Source: Psettodes erumei
Lineage: Eukaryota; Chordata; Actinopteri; Pleuronectiformes; Psettodidae
DNA: 64,000 bases
Reading direction: 5' to 3'
NCBI GenBank assembly: GCA_016785225.1
Contig: JAFBJZ010000879.1
Span: 303,501-367,500 of the forward strand
Both the position numbers and the translations under genes were made by a program. Under the pieces are notes generated by a model that was not told the DNA's origin, ran no database searches, and saw only the letters and a program-made list of their open reading frames with translations. Of this stretch, positions 55,374-64,000 are shown one piece after another. How positions within the stretch are numbered: position 1 is the stretch's first letter; the number at the start of each line of letters is the position of its first letter.

Positions 55374-56687
55374 GTAAGGCACACAAACACACATACTCAC
55401 TGTGATCCAGGATTCAGGGCCCAGATTCCCTGCAAAAAATACACGGTTCTAAATTTTGATTCATTAGAGAAGGGTGTGTTTTTGTTCTTGCTGTCCATGT
55501 GATGTCACATAGTCTGCCAACCATTTTAATGTCATCGAAAATACCTACTTTATATAAAATATCTAAATACCTAACCCCTAGAAATTAACGTTTACAGGCA
55601 GCCTGGATGCAAAGTCAAGAGAATCATTCAAAAACAGACAAACAGAAGCAGATTTGATCTTGCTGCTGTGATAAGGTTAAAATTGAAAAGTTTGGAAATT
55701 GGATTGTTCTAGTGCCCAATTAATTGGAGAAAAAACTATCTTCTGCATGCATGTTTGTGTTGTTTATTTTATTATTTAGTGATTTAGTTCTATATCTGTC
55801 CATGCTCAGTGTTATGGCACAGGGTCAGGGAAAAAAATTGTCTGCTTATCATTTACCACCACTGGCTTGTAGGTTACCAGCTATTGCTTATCAAGCAAGC
55901 ATCAGCCAGCGCTGGTAAATCAAAAGCATACTATTCATTCAACTGAGTTGGTAACTCACCAACTATAGACAAATAGGTTTCTTTCGATTCCTTCAATTAG
56001 TAGGCCCAGCATGTGTCCCTTGTGTTAAGGCAGAGACAGTCGGAGTACAAGAATCTCACTGTTTTCTATACACATGATGATAAAGGTGGACTGAAATTGT
56101 CAACAATGACAGTTTCTAGAGCCATCCATGTTGAACACAAGTTAATCAAATTTAGTTTAACTTAAAAAATTCAATAACATTCCTGTACTCTGGCTCTCTC
56201 TTCCATAACAATGCAAATAAAGTATATTTGCCTGCTGTTGGTGGAGGTAATGCACATTTGCCTCCAGTCCAACAAGAAAATGATTTGTATATGTACTTGT
56301 ATATATGACAAGAGTGCTCCTCTCTGTCTAAAAAAGTTTAGGTCCAGTTTGTGCCTCACATATTACACCTGAGTCACAGATAAAATATAATTACCTGCCA
56401 ATGTTTGAAAAACCACAAGGACCTTTCAGAGGAACTACACCAATCAGCTACTAGAGTAAATGGTGTAGGAGCCTAAATTCAGTTTATTTTACAGTTCCTC
56501 AGCTAATTTAATTGATACTGATAATAAGTCAATAATTCTTGCTGCTAAAAAATGCAGACAATTTAGTAAGTATGGAGTGAGAGCATGGAGCCACAGTTTT
56601 TCAATCTCACCTGTTCATTATTTGCTCAGTGGAATTATCCCTGTTTTTATTATTGTTTGTTTTTGCTCAATAATATATATAGAATAT
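55374..56687. other. Spacer following the SLC2A exon, probably intron
   Basis: If the gene is intact this is its next intron. I see no second SLC2A exon and no repeat I can name. A (CA)-rich stretch follows the donor at about 55379-55399. Confidence 0.5.
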
Positions 56688-57971
56688 AGAATATTTACTG
56701 GATTGTAGCGAAGAGACTCTCCTAGCTACTCACTGCCTTCATTCAGACGCCCACCCTGCTTCTACTAAGATTGAACCACACCCGGAACAGTTCTCAACTA
56801 GATGAGTGTAGCACAACCCCAGTCACGTCTGTTAATGGCAGCTCTCTTCTTATGTTTCGGGCTCTTGGTAATTGCTAGGTAACTGTTTATAGACCTTGTT
56901 AGGTCCAAAGGATTTGTTTTAAAATCTTGGGGATTAGTGCAACCTGTGAAAATATTATTTCTAACAACCAACCTTCTATTTATGTCGGCAAAGAGTACTC
57001 AATGATGACTATGATAATTTTACTTTAAATGCAATATTGATTCATTTTATTCTTTATAATTTTAGCAGGAGCAAAGCATACAGCATGAATTTTGATTAAT
57101 ACATCTTAAAATTAATACTCAAATTATTAATCAATTCCTAAACTTAAACTAACTGTAACCTTGGAATAATACTGAATTTAGGAGAGAGAGAATGCGAGAG
57201 AGAGAGAGTGGTCGACTGCGTGGCCTTTGCTATCGTCCAGTTTCCAATCCTGCCCCGAAACCAGACACTGATTTGGGCAATCAGCAGCCCCGTCCAAGGC
57301 TTGACCGAAGTCCAGAATGTCCAATTTCTCCGATGAGCAGCGGAGAAGAAAGAGAGGCTTAATAATCCAATTCAGAGTTCATGAGTCAATATCCGGTAAA
57401 ATCTTCTTTTCTTAAGATCTTTGTCAACTCTAAGCTGACTCACAAACGCCTTCTATTCTCCTTGTGATTGGTGATGGTGATGATCTACTGGAAACCTCTT
57501 CTCTCAATGGCTATCCATCTAACACCTGAACAGGTCTCGGTAAACTTGTTGCGGCGATTAGGCTCCGATGATTAACCCCCAATAAATAGCGTTGAATCTT
57601 CTGCATTTCGGTCCTTTATACTCCTCTCTTCGTCTTACCACATCTCTCTTTTCAATACACACTAGTGCACTATCCCCCTCTCTCCAACACACACTAACAT
57701 ACATCAGTTGAGCAATACTTTCACTTCTTCTTTTCATCCAGTGGTGTAACCTAGGCCGCACCTAGGTCGTTTTGACACACACAACCTAAGCTGGTGCAAC
57801 CCAGGCTTCGCCCAGGTCATTTTGACCCACAGCCTAAGCTCTTCTGTCACTTTTACAGTGCTCACATCATAAAATCAACTTAACAATCATCACTCAAATC
57901 AAACAACTTATAATCAATTTGGATATTGAATTAATCGCAAACATTCATTCTCTTGTTCAAAAATCAATCAC
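56688..57971 (-). mobile_element. LTR-like repeat, copy B (inverted relative to copy A)
   Basis: Read on the minus strand this matches 14712-15934 across most of its length: the TATA region (about 57612), the (GA)n/(CT)n tract at about 57185-57210, and the same right-hand boundary (GCTACAATCCAGTAAATA). Near 57740-57840 it has an extra block of two imperfect ~50-bp repeats (CACCTAGGTCGTTTTGACAC and CGCCCAGGTCATTTTGACCC) that copy A lacks. No coding sequence is attached. Confidence 0.6.
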
Positions 57972-58314
57972 AATATCGATTACATCATCATTATCAGATC
58001 ATTTCATTGATTCACTGATTCGTTTTTATCTTACAATCATCAATCATATGTCATTCATTTGTTCATTACTTCACATATTATCACTGAAAACCTTATTACA
58101 ACTCTCAACTTATAATCAGAACTTTGATTCGTCACTTTCTTCATAGATTTATCACAACATATTCTTATTAAAATATTTCATATAATCAACATTCTGCATT
58201 GCGTCCTATAATTCATTACTTTTGATTATTTAATATAACTTTGCGGTTGGTGAAATCTCAACTCTTCTTGACAGTACTTTCAGTTATTTCCAATGACTTC
58301 ATGGCTTAATAATA
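57972..58314. other. AT-rich stretch next to copy B
   Basis: Sequence rich in short ATCA/TCATT words. It could be a further part of the LTR-like repeat not present in copy A. There is no gene. Confidence 0.4.
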
Positions 58315-58373
58315 CACTGACCTCCTACAACATTAAAACCAGTCACCATTTTTAATGTTGTGGCAGACTGGTG
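58315..58373. mobile_element. 59-bp mini-MITE, mariner-type ends only
   Basis: TA-flanked (58313-58314 and 58374-58375). It begins CACTGACCTCCTACAACATT and ends TGTTGTGGCAGACTGGTG; the halves are near-complementary. Its ends match those of the 54410-54479 element (CACTGA...ACAATATTAAAACCAGT type), so both come from one family. Confidence 0.8.
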
Positions 58374-58375
58374 TA

Positions 58376-59300
58376 TACATAGTGCTAAAATACTCTTTTT
58401 TGTGCTGTACATATAATGACATCTTATGGATTTTTGTCAGCATCCGATGCTGCTATGGGTCATTTCCACAAAAATATACATGAAAAAATGTCTTTTTTTG
58501 CTCAGAATGATTTTGTCCCTGCATGGATTTTGCCTTTCAAACAGAGCTGCTGGTGACATTAGCATTAGCATTAGCAAGCCTGCTTAACAAAAAAAGTCAT
58601 GTTGACATGTACATGAACAGAAGATTTTTTTCTTGTGCAGTAGCAGTGAAAAAACACAGAGGCCTACTGACAACTGTGCTATTCAGAATTTACAAAGACA
58701 TTTAAGGCAGGTAAACAGCAACATTAACTAGAAAATTCCCGCGGAAATTTTGACATGTGCATGCTGCTGTGTACCAGAACCAATGCCACGCTGGGAAAAA
58801 TGCCGTCGGAAATGTCGCCTCAAACGGTGTACCCGACTCAGACGCCATAGCTTCTATTGCAGAGTGTTTGTATCTATGTGCGTATTTGTTTGTGTGTCTC
58901 TGTGTGCCTGTGTGTAGTTGGATGGGTGTGCGCGTGTCTCAGTGTGTGTATGTGTGTATGTGTATGCTTTAGTATGTCTCTGTGTGGGTGTGTGCTGTTG
59001 GATGGGTATGCCAGTATCACAGTCTATGTGGGTGTGTTGGTTGTGTGTGTGTGTGTGTGTGTGTGGTTTACATTGCAGTTAGTGTAAGGGTAAAGCTCAG
59101 GCAAGTCATAGTTATGGGGAGAGTTAGGCTGGGTCCATAGGAAACAAATGGAAGGCACTCCAAGAGCAGCTCAGCTGACAAACATGTCTGTGTGTTTGTC
59201 AGGAGGGGTCAAGAGAAGGTGTCTGACTGACTGATTGAAATCAACTTTGCCAGCAGACATGAGCTGCCATGGAAATGCACAGCACTTGACTGCCGAGAAG
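58376..59300. other. Spacer with cryptic (TG)-rich repeat
   Basis: About 58870-59065 is a TG-rich stretch with two imperfect copies of a unit ending in GTTGGATGGGT (58918 and 58996) and a (TG)n run at 59041-59063. No gene is recognised. Confidence 0.6.
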
Positions 59301-59319
59301 CTTCCTATCCCAATGATAA

Positions 59320-60010
59320 GTGATTGAGTGCGATGCCCCCAAACGAAATTGTCTCACGTCAAAACCATAGCTTGTATCACCAAAATTTTTCAATGACAGG
59401 TGTCACAAGACTTGGCCGAACACACACGTTTGTGATTTATTTAGGTACTGCAAAAAATGACCGCACGGGAACAGTTTTAATACGCCACATATTCATGATT
59501 TGGGGCGGGAGAGAAGTTCCGAATTTAACATTGGAGCGGATGGAGTAGTTGAGGGGACCACCTGCTGCTTGAGGCAGTGCTGACAAAAAAAACGTAAATC
59601 ATAGGGCTTCAAAAGTCAAATCGTTTGAATCGGCACAAATTTCTCTACGTTTTTATGTAAAAATGGCGTGTGAGAAGTTAAATGTGTGGGCATGAGGAGG
59701 GCTGAAACACAAAAAGGTGATGTCAGCAGTGACATCACCCACTCTAGCTGCCACAATACACACCCATTATAAAGTTTGAAACGTCTGAAAAGAGCACAAA
59801 ACGTAAATCGTGATTTCGGAAAAACCGTGATATCGGTCGAAATGCTGATCGGAACCAATAAAGTTTAATGTCTCGTGACCCACTTAAACGTTCAACCGCA
59901 TCTCTATGTCAAAGAACGACAACACTGTGAGGCTCTGAAGAGGTCGCGTCTTCGTAAAATTTGCAATCGTTCCCCATTCATTTCAATTGGAAAATTTGTC
60001 ACGGTTTTTC
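59320..60010. repeat. Unidentified CpG-containing repeat-like block
   Basis: Words such as AACGTAAATCGTGATTTCGG, CCGTGATATCGGTCGAAATG and ACGTAAATCATAGGG stand out by their CpG content in otherwise CpG-poor DNA. The style resembles other fish dispersed non-coding repeats, including the hairpin element, but I find no direct match to it in the window. Confidence 0.4.
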
Positions 60011-60280
60011 ACCATTTTTGATTAGATAGATTAGATCAGATAGCACTTTATTGTCATTGTGCAAGACATACAAGGAGATAGTAGCAGCAAAGAGTGGTGT
60101 TACAAAATAAAATAAAATAAATAAGTTAGGAAGATGTTAAAATATATAAAAAATATCAAGATATTTAAAATATACAATAAATAACAATAAACTACAAAAG
60201 GTGCAAGGTGCAAGTACATGGCATGTCCAGTTGAGTAGTGTAATGCAGTTATCTCTATGTTAATGAATAAATATGTGTAG

Positions 60281-60331
<51 letters not shown>

Positions 60332-60587
60332 TAGATGTGGAGGGCAGAGAGGCAGTGTGGCGTAAATGTGTGTTTAGCATGGTGAGTGCTTGGGGAAAAA
60401 AGCTGTTCCTGAGTCTATTGGTCCTGGTTTTGATTGACCTGTAGTACCTACCAGAGGGTAACAGTTCAAACAGATGAATGGCAGGATGAGTACAGTCCTT
60501 GATGATTGCCTGAGCTCTGCTAAGGCAGTGGGAGGTATAAATGTCCTTCGGGGGCTGGGGGGGGGGCGATAATCCTCTCTGCTGTTC

Positions 60588-61313
60588 TTACCACCCTCTG
60601 GAGTCTCTGCCGCTCAACAGCTCCTCACCCACATTGCTCTTCCTGAGCACTCTCAAGAAATGCAGGTGCTGCTGAGCCTTTTTGATGATAGCAGTGGTGT
60701 TTGCTGCACAGGAGAGGTCTGCCAAGATGGTGGTGCCCAATAGGGTCATGCAGTCACCATTAATGTAGAGGGGGAGCTGGTCTGACCTGTGTCTGTCCAG
60801 GATAATTCCCTTGGTCTTTGAGGTGTTCAGGATCAGGTTGTTAGCCTGGCACCAGTCAGTCAGATTCAGGACTTCATCTCTGTAGGCTGACTCATACCCC
60901 CCTGTGATCACCACCGTGATGTCATCTGCAAACTTTGCTATGGTGTTGCTGGCATGGGCAGGTTTGCAGTCAGTGGTGTAGAGGGTGAAGAGTAGTGGAC
61001 TCAACACACAGCCTTGTGGGGAGCCCGTGCTCAACGTGCAGGTGGAGGACAGGTGGGGGCAGAGTTTGACTGACTGTGGTCTGTTCGTAAGGAAGTCCTT
61101 GATCCACGAACAGGTGAGAGGATGAAGTCCCAGAACAGACAGTTTCCTGAGCAGGATGTTGGGGATGATTGTGTTAAAAGCTGAGCTAAAGTCCACAAAT
61201 AGCACCCTGACATAGGTGTCTCTGTGTTTCAGATTGCTCAACGCAGTGTGGAGGATGATGGATATGATGTCCTCAGTCGACCAACTTAGCGATAACAGGT
61301 ATAAGGGCCACAA
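60588..61313 (-). pseudogene. LINE reverse transcriptase (FADD type)
   Basis: Open for about 240 codons. It contains TYVRVLFVDFSSAFNTIIPN (A-box with the first Asp), FLTNRPQSVKL, LSTGSPQGCVLSPLLFTLYT (B-box), AKFADDITVV (catalytic), DWCQANNLILNTSKTKGI, and the thumb start KKAQQHLHFLRVL. It ends with RDSRGW after a frame change in the C-terminal domain. The RT core boxes are all present, but the protein lacks its N-terminal RT portion and proper C-terminus. Related to the fragment at 22086-23322. Confidence 0.85.
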
Positions 61314-61880
61314 GGGTAGTCATTTAGACTGGCTATGTGTTATTTTTGGGCACAGGTATGATGGTGCTGCTCTTCAGACAGGCTGGGATGGTGGCTTGTG
61401 ACAGGGAGAGATTAAAGATTTTGGTGAAGACCTGGAAGAGCGTCTGGTCCAGCTGCTTTCCGAGGGTTCACTCTGGCGGTGGCCTGAGCCTGCACAGTCA
61501 GTGGATCGTAGCTCGGGGCTGATTGGGTCGGCCGGCGTGGTCGGAGGTTGCAGGGCTGTGGACTCGAAGCGTGCAAAGAACGTGTTGAACTCCTGCCAGC
61601 TGTGCTGGTCTGTCCCTTGAAGTTGGTCAGATGATGTATTCCCTGCCACACCCATTTGGGATTATTGTCAGAGAGGTGGTCTTCCAGTCTTTTTTTGTAG
61701 TCTGACTTGGCTTTCCTTATGCCCCTTTTCAGTTCAACTCTAGCAGCACTGTACAGTTCTCTGCTTCTGATTAGGAAACACCCAGATGTGCTTGACAGCA
61801 GGAACAGTTTCCATGCAGAACATGGTGTATTTTAGCACAGTCTCTGTGTACACTGTCAGGTCCAGGTGTTCAAATATGCT

Positions 61881-62339
61881 CTAGTCAGTGTGTTCAAAAC
61901 ATTCCTGGAGCTGGACGAGTGCATCATCAGACCAGGTGGTGACGGTCTTTTGTACTGGAGCCATGCTTCTTCTCAGAGGAGTGTATGCAGGGGTAAGAAG
62001 CAGAGAGAGGTGGTCTGACTGGCCTAAGTGTGGAAGCTGTTTGGCTCTGCAAGCATGTTTGATGTTAGTGTAGACGTGGCCTAGTGTGTTTCCCTCCCTG
62101 GTTGAACACTTAACATGCTGGTAAAATTTAGGCATAACAGACTTCAGGTTTGCTTGGTTAAAGTCGCCAGCAATAATGTGTGCACTGTCCGGGTGAGCCC
62201 TCTGTAGTTTGTGTATTGTGTCTGATAGTATTGAGAGAGTTGAGCTAACATTAGCGCCGGGTGGTATGTATACAGCCGTGATTAGCACCATGGTTAGCTC
62301 TCTCGGTAGGAAGAATGGACGGCATGGTAACGCCACCAA
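61881..62339 (-). pseudogene. LINE APE-type endonuclease, C-terminal part
   Basis: It reads RELTMVLITAVYIPPGANVS, then SAHIIAGDFNQANLKSVMPK and LPHLGQSDHLSLLLTPAY. GDFN and SDH are the conserved catalytic motifs of apurinic-type endonucleases that nick the target before reverse transcription. The N-terminal third of the domain is missing, so it cannot be active. Confidence 0.85.
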
Positions 62340-62429
62340 AAGTCATAGCACACCATTCCTGATCGAACCGCATGATTTGATATGGCATCGCACGGACAAA
62401 ATCGAGTATAATAATAATAATAATGAAAA

Positions 62430-64000
62430 CTGCAAGCAGTGATAACGGGCCCTTGCACCCCCGCGCCAACTTGGGGACCTGGCCACGCCAAATTCCCAGA
62501 ATTTCCCCGAAAAGCCCAACGGGGAGGTGTCTTTGAACATTTCCTCCTGTCGCCAATAGATGGCGCTACAACAATGCGACAACAAAGTCCCGCAGATCTC
62601 TTCAGGATGCTGCCCCGATCGTAAATGTGTAATTTGAGTCAGATCGGATGAGGCCGGTGCGACTTAGAACGCTTTCGATGGCGAAGGCGAGGGATCCAAC
62701 GTCGCCGCCCTGCCACGGGGACGCCATGAGGCAGGAGCATGCCATCTTCAGAATTGAGCATCTGCCCTGTCTCTGGGCTCACCAAAGTTAATCTCAGCTC
62801 TGTCTGATCGAGCCATCGTACGTCCAAGATCAAAGTACAAAACATACCATTTCCTGTTGTCACTTGGCGGCGCTCTCACTTTTATGGAATATGAATATGC
62901 AGATGTCTCGTGGAGGGGAATATTATCATGCATGGGAAGTTTGATGAAGATGAGAGCATGTACGCTGAAGTTATGGCAGTTTCTTTTTTTCTGGCGAAAC
63001 ATCAAAATTCACTGCGCTGCCACGCCCATGTCGTTCGTGGGCCATAAAAGCTTTTTACAACTTTTGATCACTAAGGCCTCAAGAGTCAGCACACCAAGTT
63101 TGAAGCCGATATGATGAAATCTCTAGAAGGAATTTGTTCAAACATAACACATGCGAATGGCCAAAAAAAATGCGAAATTATCAGATTCAAATGAAAATGG
63201 CTGACGTCCTGTAAGGTTTGAGTCATGGCCACAAGAGACTTTTTTGAAGTTCATGACATCTTCCACACATCTAGTGAATTTCATCCGCCCAGGTCAAAAT
63301 AACCTCAATGGGGAGGGGTTTTTGAAATTTTCTTCCTGTCGCCAATAGGTGGCGCTATGACAATAGGACCATATAGTCCCATAGATCTCTTCAGGCCAAT
63401 GCGCTGTTTATACATATGTAATTTGAGGCACATCGGACCATGTATGTGCAAATTAGAGCACTTTGATGGTGATGGCGAAGGATCCAAATTCGCCGCGCCG
63501 CCAGGGGGCCGCCATGAGAAGGGAGCACGCCATCTTCTGAATCCAGTATCTACCTTATCTCAAGGCTTACCACAGTAAAATTTAGCTTCATCGAATTTAG
63601 ATACTTGATGTTGAACATCAAAGTACAAAACATGTGATTTCCTGTCGCCAATAGGTGGCGCTGTGACTTTCAATGAATATGAATATGCGGATACCTCTGG
63701 GAAGGGAGTATTATCATACATGTGAAGTTTGATGGAGATCAGACCACATACGCTGAAGTTATGGCAGTTTCGTGCTTTCTGGCAAAACATCAAAACTCGC
63801 CACGCCGCCACGCCCACATTTTTTGCGAGCAATAAAAACCTTTAACAACTTTTGATCACCAAGGCCTGGAGAGTCAGCACACCAAGTTTGAAGCTGATAC
63901 GATGAAATCTCTAGTAGGAGTTCATTCAAATATAACACGTGCAAACGGTGAAAAATACGCCAAATTTTTACATTCAAATCAAAATGGCTGACTTCCTGTA
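62430..64000 (-). repeat. Hairpin element copy, minus strand, cut by window end
   Basis: It begins with (AAT)n at about 62408-62424 and the tail AACTGCAAGCAGTGATAACG. One complete internal unit follows, with landmarks AAGCCCAACGGGGAGG at about 62512 and AATGGGGAGGGGTTTTTG near 63307, then most of a second unit. The head and any hairpin units lie beyond 64000. Frames in it are by-products. It shares long near-identical stretches with the array monomers, for example CACCAAGTTTGAAGC-type runs at about 63089 and 63881. Confidence 0.88.

Larger units (their letters stand above)
60035..62400 (-). mobile_element. L2/CR1-group LINE with endonuclease and RT, minus strand
   Basis: On the minus strand an APE-type endonuclease C-terminal part (61881-62339) is followed by a linker (about 61880-61655) and RT (61313-60590). 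A 3' UTR then ends in TTTATTGTCATTGTGC-like sequence and a short (GATTA) repeat near 60025-60060. A (TG)n microsatellite of about 24 units lies in the 3' UTR at 60283-60331. Part of RT upstream of the A-box is missing near 61320-61380, and stops or frameshifts are present. The 5' end abuts another copy of the hairpin element. Confidence 0.85.

Noticed and set aside
1..64000. tRNA, rRNA or other structural RNA genes
   Set aside because: I looked for cloverleaf-like or conserved rRNA stretches and saw none I could support.

Overview
The window looks like one stretch of teleost (bony fish, probably spiny-rayed) nuclear DNA. It is AT-rich, full of microsatellites, and almost entirely made of transposable elements of classes typical of fish: L2/CR1-like and L1 LINEs, an R2-group (R4/Dong-Rex6-like) LINE, Ty3/gypsy and BEL/Pao LTR elements, hAT, piggyBac and Tc1/mariner DNA elements. 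Only one convincing exon of an ordinary host gene is visible: a 99-bp exon of an SLC2A (GLUT) sugar or urate transporter at 55275-55373, with consensus splice sites. An intron-containing gene related to the teleost SAMD3-like family lies at about 15999-20191 but is broken by stops, frameshifts and a hAT insertion. All family assignments come from reading translated sequence; none has been checked against a database.

Layout. 1-1110: decayed LINE end. 2401-2793: short minisatellite. 4927-5656: complete short hAT element with an intact BED zinc-finger reading frame. 6337-6644: piggyBac-type MITE. 7545-10930: minus-strand L1 with its endonuclease region deleted. 14712-15934: LTR-like repeat whose inverted partner is at 56688-57971. 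15999-20191: SAMD3-like pseudogene, carrying a second BED-only hAT (16503-17399) in an exon and a minus-strand copy of an unidentified hairpin element (17745-19047) in an intron. 20421-24345: R4/Dong-like LINE, itself interrupted by an LTR-like piece and a 5'-truncated LINE. 24459-25309: third BED-only hAT. 28027-28680: Charlie/ZBED5-like hAT remnant. 29505-30153: truncated LINE with a 13-bp target duplication. 31350-36960: nested LINE, BEL/Pao and gypsy pieces.

The most unusual region is 42545-53921. A minus-strand Ty3/gypsy element is split in two: RT, RNase H and chromodomain at 42545-43995, gag and protease at 53110-53921. Between the halves lie about 9.1 kb of an unidentified repeat: roughly 40 tandem hairpin units joined by (ATT)n, then three head-to-tail monomers of about 1.6-1.9 kb, each built on a tandem ~788-bp unit. 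One monomer holds a young Tc1/mariner element (49300-50510) with near-perfect ends and a DD36E-type transposase. Other copies of the repeat lie at 17745-19047 and 62430-64000, with different numbers of the internal unit. The nesting order is gypsy first, then the hairpin array, then Tc1.

54410-54479 and 58315-58373 are tiny MITEs that consist of little more than two mariner-type terminal repeats. 60035-62400 is a minus-strand endonuclease/RT LINE. The remaining stretches hold microsatellites and decayed dispersed repeats, or nothing I can recognise.
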